A stretch of 64,000 bases of DNA from Psychrobacter coccoides (GTDB taxonomy: Bacteria; Pseudomonadota; Gammaproteobacteria; Pseudomonadales; Moraxellaceae). Below, piece by piece: positions 49,701-58,503 of the stretch. A program made the position numbers and the translations under genes. The DNA lies in the NCBI RefSeq assembly GCF_017498085.1, contig NZ_JAGBKM010000002.1, positions 1 to 64,000 of the forward strand. The letters are read 5' to 3'. How positions within the stretch are numbered: the first letter of the stretch is position 1; every line of letters starts with the position of its first letter. The notes beneath the pieces are model-generated. The model made no database searches and was not told where the DNA came from. It worked only from the letters and a program-made list of their open reading frames with translations.

Positions 49701-50008
49701 TTACTCACTATGGAGCGTGTGATGTGAATGTTTGTGCTACCAGTCGCCAGTTCAGCTTGATTGATAGGGCGGCTGTTTTCTAGATTATGTGTAGCAACTG
49801 CGTCAGCATCGAAGATATCACTATCGACTGTCTGATCGGTGGCGGCACTGTCATCCATAATATTAGGGCGATCAGCAACCAAAGGTGCGGCCGTCTGTGG
49901 ATGACTGTCTGCTACCGCAACAGAGCTTATTGCTAAGCCTGTCACGCTTAAGGCACCAAATAAAATCAAACGAATACTTTGATAGAGCGGAGAATATAAC
50001 AAGGGCAC
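46769..50008 (-). CDS. lptD: LPS-assembly protein LptD with a large N-terminal insertion
   Basis: LptD, with LptE, inserts lipopolysaccharide into the outer leaflet. The 1079-residue protein has a signal peptide (about 1-33, VAVA cleavage), then about 250 polar acidic residues rich in Asp, Ser and Thr, then the first conserved cysteine in CEGRWVYP (about 286), the beta-jellyroll (about 335-480), a second cysteine in STCPPTNRKW (about 469) and the barrel with the paired cysteines DCCFGF (about 1017-1018). All four disulfide cysteines are kept. E. coli LptD is 784. The listed start is GTG; a TTG at 50002 has AGG at better spacing. Confidence 0.95.
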   Translation of the reverse strand: MPLLYSPLYQSIRLILFGALSVTGLAISSVAVADSHPQTAAPLVADRPNIMDDSAATDQTVDSDIFDADAVATHNLENSRPINQAELATGSTNIHITRSIVSKAKDHTTTAKPVEPSLDQDITLDRLDDPSTDYQTTPQHLDTPTYATTVQDTDVASVETKNIEAENIETGSLNHTSANDVSDSDHSLTRAQYSKTTDPAIDNSRLDVSDESIQESLMRLAEFYELTPDSDTSSSAQTQETVIDTAPSLDHNLTATDLALTNSQRINKRGTNLDLFSHSVDSSQRCEGRWVYPQRNPNYQRAAHEAGYQTTKGQQDISSSGNVDDNSQAPLFAESDYGYYDNVDYAELSGNVILNQGTQHIEADKIVLDLTNGIAGAQGEVMFTDQAIGHSQTAAVFSQDHSASLTEKAAQGGLIGVADSLAYSTESGQSTAYGVAFASVPLQSHGYAKRLNRPNESEYELDDVMFSTCPPTNRKWQFDAKSIDLDMDTGRGKAYDTTFSIADVPVFYLPYFNFPIDSRRSSGFLLPSASIDSESGLELDIPYYFNLAPNYDATLNTHLYTNRNPMLSGEFRYLTENYGEGILTGSYLPNDRQYDDEDRSSLFYDHYWSSKYIPRLSADAKYSYVSDASYLDDFDTLGLSDTTLNLPRRARLNYYNDYITGGLKVETFQTLDGLLSTGEPLEDKDKPYSRLPQLELNYRLPWLKNFDITGVHDSAYFKKSIDDGSEAEKSGVRVYNKLSTSYPLESSWGYIKPKVSLQHLYTSYDQDSLADNSLSKEDGSQSVFVPQASIDAGLNLYKSGSPFGAFDDTMGGYQILSPRLKYIYSPYEDQNELPNFNTRIASINYEQLYSDSWFLGHDRLQDLHAITPGVNYRYIDATGVTRFDASIAEQFYIDDGRVTLDDQQSVFNSSSSGMVWDASTQPYNNVWFDVSGALTNSYDLNYVTTEIRYQPSDNSLFNVGFVKRMRDDNTNQLPLSAFTASAIFPFDNNWRVLAQGQYDYNSDKMLDALVGVDYEDCCFGFAVYGRRYYNDLNTRNKPTQAIMAEIRLNGLGSNNSRLTRLLTDKVLGFEPVQTAWKDE

Positions 50009-50441
50009 ACCTATGATTGCCGAGCCTATGGGGCTGCGCTATTGGGTTTGATAATATGTATTAAGCTGTTAAGCATAAGAGGTCATATCGGTCAGCAGGG
50101 AGCGCAGTCAAGCAACTTAATATTATAATTATAACGCTCTAACGATTCACTGTTTGTTTTTACTATGTGCAGACTAGGGCTATAATACCGCACTCGCTCT
50201 AAAAATGGTTTAATATTTGGCTACTATATAATAGGGTGAAGTGTAAAGTTTATCGATATTACATATATTGACGACTTATCATAGTCAAAAAAAACCAAAT
50301 CAGCTACACTATTGAGCAGTTTTTTAGCAAGTATTTGTCGTAATTGTTATGTGAGTCATACAGTATCAAATAGTATCGTCTAAAACTGTCACAATCATAC
50401 GCCATGCTTATCATTTTTATTATTAATCTGAGATGCCACTT
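50009..50441. other. Divergent control region between lptD and amgK
   Basis: About 430 bp with no credible gene. It is AT-rich (ATATTACATATATTG and similar). No clear inverted repeat or promoter of consensus quality was found. Both flanking genes are envelope genes and must be driven from here. Confidence 0.4.
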
Positions 50442-51563
50442 ATGACAAATAATACCATCTTATCGCCCAAAAATTCACCGTCTATAGATAGCGCTCATGT
50501 CAATACTCGTCAGCAGCAGTTAGAGTATTGGCTACAACAACAGTTCCCTCATCAGACATTTCAGTTAGACAGCTTACCAGGGGATGCTAGTGCTCGACGA
50601 TATCATCGCATAGCGTTATTTGATAGCAGTGTAGAGCAACAACCTTCGGCGCGCTATATTGTCATGGATTCTGCTGATGAACAAGATGCAATGCGACAAT
50701 TTATCAATGTCACTACACTCATGGCCCCAGCCGTCAATGTGCCAGAGCTTATTGCCCAGGACTTAACCCAAGGGTTTTTGGTACTACAAGACTTTGGGAC
50801 AGTAGAGTTTGCACATTTGCTGGTAAACGCTACGCCTGAACAAGTCAATAACAACTATCAGTTGGCGATGCAAACACTCATTGAGCTACAAAAAATCTCT
50901 GTAGAGCGGGCACGCATAGCGCATCAGCTCCCCGATTATGACACGGTGTTGCTCAATCGAGAGATGGACTTGTTTTGTGATTGGTTTGTTCCTTTTATTG
51001 GTGTCAGCGTTGAGGCGTCGCTATGGACAAACTTGAAGTCAGCACTGATTGAACAAGTTTTATCACAGCCTACAGTGGTCGTTCATCGTGACTATCACAG
51101 CCGAAATCTGATGCAAGACCAAGCAGATGATCAGCGTTTAGGTGTGATTGATTTTCAAGATGCCGTGATAGGGTCTTATACTTATGACTTGGTCTCACTA
51201 CTGCGGGACGCTTATGTTGACTGGCCTGAGAGTCAAATCAAACAATGGGTAAATGACTTTTGGCAGATGCAAAAGCAGGCCGGTCTAATCACATCAGAAA
51301 ATATAGAGCAGCTTGAAAACGATGTAAATGTCATGGGTGTGCAGCGGCATCTTAAGGTGCTGGGGATTTTTGTTCGCTTGTCTGAGCGTGATGGTAAAGA
51401 CCGCTATTTAGCTGATATTCCTAAGGTCATGCGTGATCTGGTTTTTGAGCTCAATTGGCTTGCTGAGCAAGGCAGTGATGATATAAAGCAAGCAGTGCTG
51501 CCTTTTAATGCATGGCTAAAAGAGACTGTATTGCCAGCTTATCAAGATACGTTTGCTCAGTAG
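50442..51563 (+). CDS. amgK: N-acetylmuramate/N-acetylglucosamine kinase AmgK
   Basis: AmgK phosphorylates free MurNAc at the anomeric position in the peptidoglycan recycling route described in Pseudomonas. The 373-residue protein belongs to the aminoglycoside phosphotransferase (APH) fold: GDASARRYHR in the nucleotide lobe, the catalytic loop VVVHRDYHSRNLM (Asp in HRDYH) and the metal-binding VIDFQDAVIG. ATG 50442 is favoured by GAG 9 bp upstream; ATG 50433 is also in frame. murU follows 57 bp later, and the pair next to lptD-surA matches the Pseudomonas arrangement. Confidence 0.92.
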   Translation: MTNNTILSPKNSPSIDSAHVNTRQQQLEYWLQQQFPHQTFQLDSLPGDASARRYHRIALFDSSVEQQPSARYIVMDSADEQDAMRQFINVTTLMAPAVNVPELIAQDLTQGFLVLQDFGTVEFAHLLVNATPEQVNNNYQLAMQTLIELQKISVERARIAHQLPDYDTVLLNREMDLFCDWFVPFIGVSVEASLWTNLKSALIEQVLSQPTVVVHRDYHSRNLMQDQADDQRLGVIDFQDAVIGSYTYDLVSLLRDAYVDWPESQIKQWVNDFWQMQKQAGLITSENIEQLENDVNVMGVQRHLKVLGIFVRLSERDGKDRYLADIPKVMRDLVFELNWLAEQGSDDIKQAVLPFNAWLKETVLPAYQDTFAQ

Positions 51564-51620
51564 CTTGCAAATAAGCTGCTTCTTAGGGTTATATTTTTAC
51601 GCTTTAAAAAAGGAAAGACT

Positions 51621-52349
51621 ATGTCCGTAATCACGCAAGCCATGATCTTAGCTGCAGGTAAAGGGACACGTTTACGTCCATTGACGCTTGAGACGCCTAA
51701 GCCTTTAGTGGAGGTAGGCGGGCAGCCACTAATTGTATGGCATATTAAAGCGCTACAAGCTGCAGGTGTTACTGATATCACCATAAATGCATCATGGTTG
51801 GCTGACAAGCTGATCAATGTGCTTGGTGATGGGACACAGTATGGGGTGAATTTGCATTGGTCGATAGAAGAAAACGAGCCGTTAGAGACTGCTGGTGGTA
51901 TTTTTCAAGCGCTACAAAACAACAAACTAAAGGATGCGCCGTTTATTTTAGTAAACTCAGATGTTTGGACGACTTATGACTTTGCTAAACTGCACAATTA
52001 TGACCTCAGTCATGATCAAAAAGCACATCTATTATTGATTGATAATCCAGCGCACAACAGCGGTGGCGATTTTGCGATCAATAGTGGACTGGCTAGCGAA
52101 CAAGCAGTTGCCGATGCAGATAAGTTTACCTTTGCAGGTATCAGCGTCATGTCACCACGATTGGTCGATGGGTTGGTGCAAGGTCAACCTGCGGCGCTTG
52201 CGCCCCTGCTTAAGCAGGCGATGCTAAAGCTGCAAATCACTGCTGAGGTCATTGACGATAACTGGGTAGACGTTGGTACGCCTGAACGCTTAGAGCAGAT
52301 AAATGCGTTTCTCGCCACTCAAGATGCAGTGGCTCATCGCGGTATATAG
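51621..52349 (+). CDS. murU: N-acetylmuramate 1-phosphate uridylyltransferase MurU
   Basis: MurU makes UDP-MurNAc from MurNAc-1-phosphate, completing the recycling bypass. The 242-residue nucleotidyltransferase has the signature MILAAGKGTRLRPLT (8-22) with KPLVEVGGQPL, the metal aspartate in LVNSDVW, and WVDVGTPERL near the C-terminus. AAGGA precedes the ATG. Fosfomycin tolerance is linked to this route in Pseudomonas; whether that applies here is inference. Confidence 0.93.
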   Translation: MSVITQAMILAAGKGTRLRPLTLETPKPLVEVGGQPLIVWHIKALQAAGVTDITINASWLADKLINVLGDGTQYGVNLHWSIEENEPLETAGGIFQALQNNKLKDAPFILVNSDVWTTYDFAKLHNYDLSHDQKAHLLLIDNPAHNSGGDFAINSGLASEQAVADADKFTFAGISVMSPRLVDGLVQGQPAALAPLLKQAMLKLQITAEVIDDNWVDVGTPERLEQINAFLATQDAVAHRGI

Positions 52350-52368
52350 ATTAGCCCGAAAGCGCTAC

Positions 52369-52393
52369 TGGTATACATTTTTCAATTGTATCT
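52369..52393. repeat. Partial copy of a dispersed repeat
   Basis: AAAGCGCTACTGGTATAC followed by ATTTTTC nearly matches the complement of 60541-60565. Only one arm is present, so this is a solo half of the inverted repeat at 60475-60571. Confidence 0.5.
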
Positions 52394-52403
52394 ACTATAA
52401 CAG

Positions 52404-52440
52404 CCCTAACGATAGTGAAAGCTGTCGTTAGGGATTTTTA
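52404..52440 (+). terminator. Terminator after murU
   Basis: CCCTAACGATAG (52404-52415) pairs with CTGTCGTTAGGG (52422-52433; one G-U pair), followed by ATTTTTA. Confidence 0.85.
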
Positions 52441-52507
52441 GTAAGCCATATATAAGGCTGTCGGCTGATGGTCTTAAACAAAGATAGCTTTTAGTTTAAA
52501 TAGTTCA

Positions 52508-52624
52508 TTAAACCCCCATCGCTAGTCTAATCAGCTGAGCGATAGTAAACACAACCAAAAACCCTGCTAAGTATAGACCAATAAACCATGCCCATTGTGC
52601 TTGCTTCTTACTGAGCTTTTTCAT
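52508..52624 (-). CDS. DUF2474 small membrane subunit of the cytochrome bd-type oxidase
   Basis: A 38-residue protein with a lysine-rich start (MKKLSKKQAQWAWF) and one membrane helix (LYLAGFLVVFTIAQLI). It matches DUF2474, a short protein coded just after cioB in cyanide-insensitive oxidase operons and comparable to CydX. I chose the ATG at 52624, since AGGTAGG lies 5 bp upstream; the frame runs back to 52723 within cydB. It starts 49 bp after cydB ends. Confidence 0.8.
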   Translation of the reverse strand: MKKLSKKQAQWAWFIGLYLAGFLVVFTIAQLIRLAMGV

Positions 52625-52673
52625 GGCACCTACCTGCTTCATAACGATATAAAAAAGTATTTGTGGCTGATTC

Positions 52674-53690
52674 TTAATACATAGGTTTATGATCAGATTT
52701 TCCTTTAAACGTATAATAGGCATAAGCAGTATAACTTAGGATGATCGGTAGCATGATGAGCGCGCCCACCAACATGAAAGATAGCGAAGTGTCAGCAGCA
52801 GCGGCTTCATATATCGTCATCTGGTACGGTACGATATAAGGAAATATCGCCGCACACACACCCAAGTAACCGGTCAAAAATAGTGCCACGGTCAATAGAA
52901 AAGGGCGGTACTCACGCTCAGTTTTTAGGTCTTTATGCATCAGGATAAATACCAACACAGCGATAATAGGTAGGGGCGCCACATAAACTAAGGTAGACAA
53001 AGTAAACCAGCTCTCAAGCGCTTCAATATAAGAGAAATAAGTGGCTATGGTAACCACCACCATAGCGACAAGCAGCGCCGTCAACAACCAACCTGAGACT
53101 TTGCGTGCCCATGCTTGTAAGCTGTGCTCAGTCTTGATAATCAACCAAGTAGAACCAAGCAACGCATAACCTATGATGACGGCCACACCGCAAAGTAAAG
53201 AAAACGGCGTGAGCCAATCAAAGTCGCCACCAGCATACAAGCGATTGCTCGCCTCAAGCCCTGTTATCAGTGCGCCTAACATCACGCCCTGAAAAAATGC
53301 AGCAGCAATGGAGCCAACAAAAAAGAAACTGTCCCATACGTAGCGCATAGAAGAAGATTTGAAGCGAAACTCAAATGCCACTCCGCGCATGATCAGCCCA
53401 AACAACATAAAAATGACGGGTAAATAAAGACCCGACATGATAATACCGTAAGCCACAGGAAAGGCTGCAAATAACCCACCACCCCCAAGCACCAGCCAGG
53501 TCTCGTTACCGTCCCAAAATGGAGCGATAGAGTTCATGATGCGACTACGGTTTTTATCTGAGCCTGCAAATGGAAATAAAATACCACAGCCTAAATCAAA
53601 GCCGTCGAGTAACACATAGATAAAAACCGAAAGTGCAATGAGCCCGCCCCAGATTAAGGGCAAATCTAATACATCACCGTAGTTAAACAT
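52674..53690 (-). CDS. cydB: Cytochrome bd-type (CIO) oxidase subunit II
   Basis: Subunit II of a quinol oxidase that reduces oxygen to water without proton pumping. The 338-residue protein has about eight membrane segments and the family marks LLDGFDLGCGILFPF and SIAPFWDGNETWLVLGGG near the N-terminus (about 26-70). The length fits CioB-type subunits. Its ATG overlaps the cydA stop by one base (TAATG), implying coupled translation. The DUF2474 gene follows. Confidence 0.95.
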   Translation of the reverse strand: MFNYGDVLDLPLIWGGLIALSVFIYVLLDGFDLGCGILFPFAGSDKNRSRIMNSIAPFWDGNETWLVLGGGGLFAAFPVAYGIIMSGLYLPVIFMLFGLIMRGVAFEFRFKSSSMRYVWDSFFFVGSIAAAFFQGVMLGALITGLEASNRLYAGGDFDWLTPFSLLCGVAVIIGYALLGSTWLIIKTEHSLQAWARKVSGWLLTALLVAMVVVTIATYFSYIEALESWFTLSTLVYVAPLPIIAVLVFILMHKDLKTEREYRPFLLTVALFLTGYLGVCAAIFPYIVPYQMTIYEAAAADTSLSFMLVGALIMLPIILSYTAYAYYTFKGKSDHKPMY

Positions 53691-55195
53691 TAGCGTAACC
53701 CTCCATCATCGCTGTCATTAGCAGGGGTATCTAAATCCTCTGGCTCTTTTTTAGAGTGCGCTGCTGGGCGACTGTCACCACTTAAGGTACGACCTTGACC
53801 TTCAGTAACTGAATGTTCATAGAAGTTATCATCAGCGGGGTCTTCATACGGCTTGGGGCCTTGAGCAATCAAACGCAGGATATAAAAACTGCCTGCACCA
53901 AAAACAAAAACATAGAGCACAATAAAGCCAATCAAAGTTGCTGCTACTTGCTGAGCTGCCACAGGAGAGATGCTTTCTGCTGTGCGAATCACCCCATAAA
54001 CCGTCCATGGTTGACGGCCAACTTCGGTGACAAACCAACCAGCCAGTAATGCTATGAACCCCATCGGTGTCATCAGCATCCAGACACGGTGAAAAGTCTT
54101 GCTATTAGGGCTAAACTGTTGTTTTTTGAAATACTTATAAAGACTAAATAATCCGACCAACACCATCAGCGTGCCAATACCGACCATGATGCGAAACGCC
54201 CAAAACACAATAGCAACTGGCGGTTGATCTTCTGGTGCCCAGTTTTTAAGGCCTTTTACCTCTCCATCAAAAGAATGAGTCAAAATCAATCCGGATACAT
54301 AAGGAATGCTGATCTCATATTTATTGGTTTGGTTTTTTTGGTCAGGAATAGCAAAAAGACGTAAAGCTGCGCCACGTTCGTCCTCCCAGATGCCTTCCAT
54401 GGCAGCGACTTTTGCTGGTTGATGCTCTAGGGTGTTTAAGCCATGTTCATCACCAATCAGTACCTGTGCAGGCGCCACAAATATAGCCATGATCATTGCC
54501 ATGCCAAGCATCACTTGGCCATGTCTACGGTGTTCAGTATGGCGCTTGGACTGTAAATAATAGGCACCGATACCACCCACCACAAAAGCTGTCGTCAAAA
54601 ACGCAGCGGTTATCATATGGACGTAGCGATAAGGAAAAGAGGGGTTAAATATAATCTCAAGCCAATTAACTGGGTAGAGCAGACCGTCAGTACCAATCAT
54701 AAAGCCTTGTGGTGTCTGCATGAAGCTGTTGGCGGATAAAATCCAAAATCCAGAAATAAGTGTGCCGACAGCTACTATAGCGGTCGACGCAAAGTGCATG
54801 CGCTTACTGACACGGCCCCACCCAAAGAGCATAATACCTAAAAATGACGCTTCTAAAAAAAACGCAGTCAATACTTCATAAGCGAGTAAAGGTCCTAGGA
54901 CGTTACCAGCTTTATCAGAAAACACGGCCCAATTGGTACCAAACTGGTAGGACATGACAACGCCTGAGACGACGCCCATGCCGAAAGTCACCGCAAAAAT
55001 CTTTACCCAATGTTTATACACTTCGGCATAAATAGAGTCGCCTGTTTTGAGCCAGCGGAACTCAAGAACCGTTAACCAACTGGCAAGGCCAATCGTAAAA
55101 GCTGGAAAAATAATATGCCATGAAATAACAAAAGCGAACTGGATACGTGCGAGCATTAAGGCATCGAGTTGGTCTATCATAAGTGTAGCGAACAT
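53690..55195 (-). CDS. cydA: Cytochrome bd-type (CIO) oxidase subunit I
   Basis: Subunit I carries hemes b558, b595 and d and oxidises quinol. The 501-residue protein begins with LARIQFAFVISWHIIFPAF (heme-ligand His about 28), includes the GTNWAVFSDKAGNVLGPLL segment and the GRQPWTVYGVIRTAESISP block near 395. The periplasmic Q-loop is short, as in CioA rather than E. coli CydA, and the E. coli-type long insert is lacking. The C-terminal 40 residues are charged. It is first in the operon; the start could also be ATG 55180. CIO-type enzymes resist cyanide in Pseudomonas. Confidence 0.95.
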   Translation of the reverse strand: MFATLMIDQLDALMLARIQFAFVISWHIIFPAFTIGLASWLTVLEFRWLKTGDSIYAEVYKHWVKIFAVTFGMGVVSGVVMSYQFGTNWAVFSDKAGNVLGPLLAYEVLTAFFLEASFLGIMLFGWGRVSKRMHFASTAIVAVGTLISGFWILSANSFMQTPQGFMIGTDGLLYPVNWLEIIFNPSFPYRYVHMITAAFLTTAFVVGGIGAYYLQSKRHTEHRRHGQVMLGMAMIMAIFVAPAQVLIGDEHGLNTLEHQPAKVAAMEGIWEDERGAALRLFAIPDQKNQTNKYEISIPYVSGLILTHSFDGEVKGLKNWAPEDQPPVAIVFWAFRIMVGIGTLMVLVGLFSLYKYFKKQQFSPNSKTFHRVWMLMTPMGFIALLAGWFVTEVGRQPWTVYGVIRTAESISPVAAQQVAATLIGFIVLYVFVFGAGSFYILRLIAQGPKPYEDPADDNFYEHSVTEGQGRTLSGDSRPAAHSKKEPEDLDTPANDSDDGGLR

Positions 55196-55542
55196 AAGCG
55201 CTTGCCTTTATTGGTTGGCCAAATAGCGTTAGCTTCCATCATACGACCCAGTCATCGCCCGCAACTTTTGAATCGCAGCTCATAAAAAATATTTATAGCT
55301 GTAGCGCAGGGTCATTTAGGCGTCGATTTTGCTTAAAACTGACTATAGTCCATGAAATATCTAAATATTATGCGCTTCAAGATAATGATGCGCAAGCATC
55401 TGGCGATGACCGCTATAGGACTGTCTACGTCAAGCAAGGCGACAAGTTGGCAGTTTCAGGCGAAAACACGCCATACATTATTATGTATTAATAATGTATG
55501 GCAGTAAGGTGTGAAGAACGTTTTGATTGCTGTTACCGAGCG
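55196..55542. other. 347-bp intergenic region upstream of the oxidase operon
   Basis: No gene. It holds the oxidase promoter region on the minus strand (no consensus boxes found) and, at 55470-55502, a 14-bp perfect inverted repeat (GCCATACATTATTA and complement, 5-base loop) 40 bp past the stop of the hydrolase gene. On the minus strand GTGTTTTCG follows, so it may be a weak terminator for that gene. Confidence 0.45.
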
Positions 55543-57963
55543 TTATTGTTGTAACTGCTGATGCAAAATACGCCGCAAAGTAAGGATGGTTTGCGGATTG
55601 GTTTGGATACTATGGCCGCCATTAATTATGGTCTCCGATGCGGCACCATCGAGGTGAGCACTGGTATAAGGCACGATACCGTCCGATAGACGCTCAGTAA
55701 GTGCTTGGCTGATGTCTTCATTTACTGATACGGCGGCGACAAGTGGCTTGTTTTTTTCTGTGTCTTCTGCATCGCTCTTTGCAGCAGTTGCAGCTTTGGA
55801 CAAATCAATTTTGATACTGCCGGACTGCATTTGCGCCAACCCTTTCGTGATATCTGCATCGTTGTTAGCAATGATAGAATGATAGGTGATGCGCTCATTG
55901 ATGGTGATGTCACGGGTTAGCTGAATGAAGGATGATTTGTCACTCAGCTGGCTGGCACCATTTTCTAGATACAAAGCGCCAAGCGGACTCTCTGCTAGCT
56001 CACCTTGGGTCGCAATAGTCGCTAGATTGTCAGTGATGGTCTTTACCAGACCGACGGGCAAATAGACGATACGACGTAAGGCACGAGTAAACCATCGATC
56101 TGCATAATCTGTGCCCCTAAAAGGTGCCGACAAAAACACGGCTGTATCCACTTGTGGTAATGCTTGTAGTTTGAAGCGCTCTTGTAGCTGCTGCTTGCCA
56201 AACGATGCTTTTAGTGCCTCACGGATTTGGCGTTTTTCGCTACTTGAGAGCATGCCTTGATTGTCCAGCCTATCCAAATCGTTGAGCAAATTGTCATCTG
56301 ACAGCATCATGCGAGCGATGATGGCACCCATACTGTGACTAATAATGACACTATTTTTGCTGGCACGGTTTTGTGCTGTGGGGTCGGTCTGCTCATAAGT
56401 GGTATTAATCAAACGCTGAATTTGATAGCGGTTTTCTAAAATAGGCAGATTGGTTGGATAAAAAATCTGCCACACTTGATAGTTATCACGCAAAGCATCG
56501 TCGTTCAAAATATCGTTGGTGAGGTTTACCCAAGTGGCAGGACTAGAGGCCAATCCATGTAACATGATCAGCACACGTTTATCAGGATCATAAGGCTCAA
56601 GCATGAATAATCGAGGGAGAGTGGTTTCTGGTCGCCGAGTGATTAGGTTTAAGTAGCCGACACTGTCAAGCTGGTTTTCTGCTAGCCAGAGTCCATAGCC
56701 GGCAGAAAAGTTCGCAGCAAGTGGGTAGTCGTTACCCAAGATATTTATGCTATTACTGCGATAGGGGTTGTATAAGTGAACATCAAGCTGGTCACTGCTA
56801 AGCACATCTAAGACGCTATCGCCTTTGGGTTTTATGAGTCCTGTTATCAACAGATGGCCAGTTGGGTAGATGCGAGTACTAGGGTCGCTGTCATCACTAC
56901 TGGCAGCATGTACTGTCTTGGACAGTCTGCCTGATAAAGATGAGGCCAGCAGTTGGCGTACGGTGGTGGTATAGCGTTCATTCAATGATGCTACCAAGGT
57001 AACCCCGAGCCCAGGACGTTTGCTGATCGAGTTTAAGCCGTTAAGACGAAGTTGTGAGGTGGATACCAGCTCTGCAAGCGCAGAGGTTTGGTTTTGTGCG
57101 TTTTGTAGGTAGTTGTTTTCATTAGGCAAGTGAATATCTAACCTATAGTTATCAACTTTCATCGTCATGACGTTGATTTGATCGGTAGGTTTGCCGCTTA
57201 AAGGTGCCAAGTTGGCCACAGTGGCGGTGTCACTATCATTGATATCGGTACTGATCTGCAGGTGTTGCTTTTTTATGTGACCGGTCAGCTTGTTAGGGCT
57301 GTCGGCTGACTCGTATAATTGGGTAATGACATCGTTGCTGGCTGCATGGTAGATGTCTTGTGTTTGGATATCGACATCGCTTGGGATACTGTGTGTTTGG
57401 CGTCTGACGGCTTGGTCTGTATCCTCTTCTTCAACCTCTTCAAAGTCATGAGCTAGGTTGTCAAAAAACAGATAGGTATAGCTGGACTTAATGGCATCAA
57501 AAAGCTGAGTTTGATAGTTGATAAGACAAGCACTGGTGTTTTCTTTTTGTGCCGCCTCCTCTTCAGCGCTTAAAGGTGCGTTGGCATAATAAGGGTCAAG
57601 AGGCGGACGTAATAATGCTAACTGGCAATCTTGCGAGTCTGCTAGCTGACGTGCTTTTGCATAATGTAGCTCAGCAAAAATAGCCAATGCAGATCGATAA
57701 TGCTTATTGAGCATACTGTCTGTCAGTTGTGTTAAGCATAGATCAAAGTTTTGCATACAGGCTTGCTCATCAAGCCCTGCAGAGAGTAAAGTCGAGACAG
57801 TCGTGCTACTCAGTTGGTTTTCGGTAACGATGTTGCCCCGCTCGGCGGCAATGGTCTTTGCTTGTGACTGAGTTTTTACTGAAACGGTGCTACACGCCGG
57901 TAGCAATAATGTGACCGCTGTCAGTATGGCCGCTGCTGCAATAGATGTGGACTTTTTCTTCAT
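55543..57963 (-). CDS. Lipoprotein with an alpha/beta hydrolase domain
   Basis: A predicted 806-residue lipoprotein. The signal peptide MKKKSTSIAAAAILTAVTLL ends in a lipobox LPAC (Cys about 24). Residues about 45-430 have no fold I recognise and include acidic stretches (EEVEEEDTD). From about 475 there is an alpha/beta hydrolase domain: VLIMLHGLASSPATW (oxyanion region), the nucleophile elbow ISHSMGA (serine) and a C-terminal NGGHSIQ histidine. It resembles esterase/lipase or PGAP1-like hydrolases; the substrate is unknown. I start at 57963 because the lipobox then lies at a normal distance; the frame extends to 58020, and no good ribosome site is seen. Confidence 0.8.
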   Translation of the reverse strand: MKKKSTSIAAAAILTAVTLLLPACSTVSVKTQSQAKTIAAERGNIVTENQLSSTTVSTLLSAGLDEQACMQNFDLCLTQLTDSMLNKHYRSALAIFAELHYAKARQLADSQDCQLALLRPPLDPYYANAPLSAEEEAAQKENTSACLINYQTQLFDAIKSSYTYLFFDNLAHDFEEVEEEDTDQAVRRQTHSIPSDVDIQTQDIYHAASNDVITQLYESADSPNKLTGHIKKQHLQISTDINDSDTATVANLAPLSGKPTDQINVMTMKVDNYRLDIHLPNENNYLQNAQNQTSALAELVSTSQLRLNGLNSISKRPGLGVTLVASLNERYTTTVRQLLASSLSGRLSKTVHAASSDDSDPSTRIYPTGHLLITGLIKPKGDSVLDVLSSDQLDVHLYNPYRSNSINILGNDYPLAANFSAGYGLWLAENQLDSVGYLNLITRRPETTLPRLFMLEPYDPDKRVLIMLHGLASSPATWVNLTNDILNDDALRDNYQVWQIFYPTNLPILENRYQIQRLINTTYEQTDPTAQNRASKNSVIISHSMGAIIARMMLSDDNLLNDLDRLDNQGMLSSSEKRQIREALKASFGKQQLQERFKLQALPQVDTAVFLSAPFRGTDYADRWFTRALRRIVYLPVGLVKTITDNLATIATQGELAESPLGALYLENGASQLSDKSSFIQLTRDITINERITYHSIIANNDADITKGLAQMQSGSIKIDLSKAATAAKSDAEDTEKNKPLVAAVSVNEDISQALTERLSDGIVPYTSAHLDGAASETIINGGHSIQTNPQTILTLRRILHQQLQQ

Positions 57964-58503
57964 ATATGTCGCTGCAACAGCGCTATGGTCGGCAAGCATA
58001 AATGGCCTCAAAAGTAGCAAGAATAAAGGGGTAGTTATTTGGATAGGGCTTAGGATCTATAGTCAAGGAATTTCAAAATCGCTACAAGGCGACCGGCCGC
58101 AGACAGTATACTAAGTAAATCTAGGGCGGGTAACACCGTACGGTTTAAAAGTACTCCGACTATATTGAGCCCTCGCCAGTACTTGGCATCAGCGCTAGGG
58201 TTAAACGCTCAGTATGCCTTATTACATGTTGGTAAGTTTAGCGTAACTTTTAGCGTTAGACTAGGGCGCGCCCTAAATAACGTATCCATTTTATTTAGTA
58301 TCGACTATATTATGATGCCAAGATAGAAGCCATTGAGTATTTGACTGTAGCCTTGATAGAGATAAAGTACAGATGGTAAATAACATCATAAAAAACGCCT
58401 TATCTTATTGATAGATTATCAACAAGATAAGGCGTATTTGGTCGCTAAGTCAGCTGGCCTTCAGCCGTAAACAGATGAAGGGTTTATAGCGGATAAAGCA
58501 ACA
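57964..58503. other. 540-bp intergenic region between the hydrolase and the repeat-protein genes
   Basis: No credible gene. Besides the terminator at 58389-58435 it holds two TAGGGCG-type ends facing each other (near 58119 and 58272) about 150 bp apart, with AGGGCGCGCCCT a perfect palindrome at the right. This might be a decayed mobile segment, but the repeat is too short to claim. Confidence 0.35.
58389..58435 (-). terminator. Terminator of the repeat-protein gene
   Basis: ACGCCTTATCTT (58395-58406) pairs with AAGATAAGGCGT (58424-58435), with inner TTGAT/ATCAA pairing, and is followed on the minus strand by TTTTTT (58389-58394). It lies 70 bp past the stop. Confidence 0.9.

Noticed and set aside
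58119-58274. Facing TAGGGCG ends as a second MITE
   Set aside because: Only 7 bp of terminal repeat match and no clear target duplication; too weak to call.
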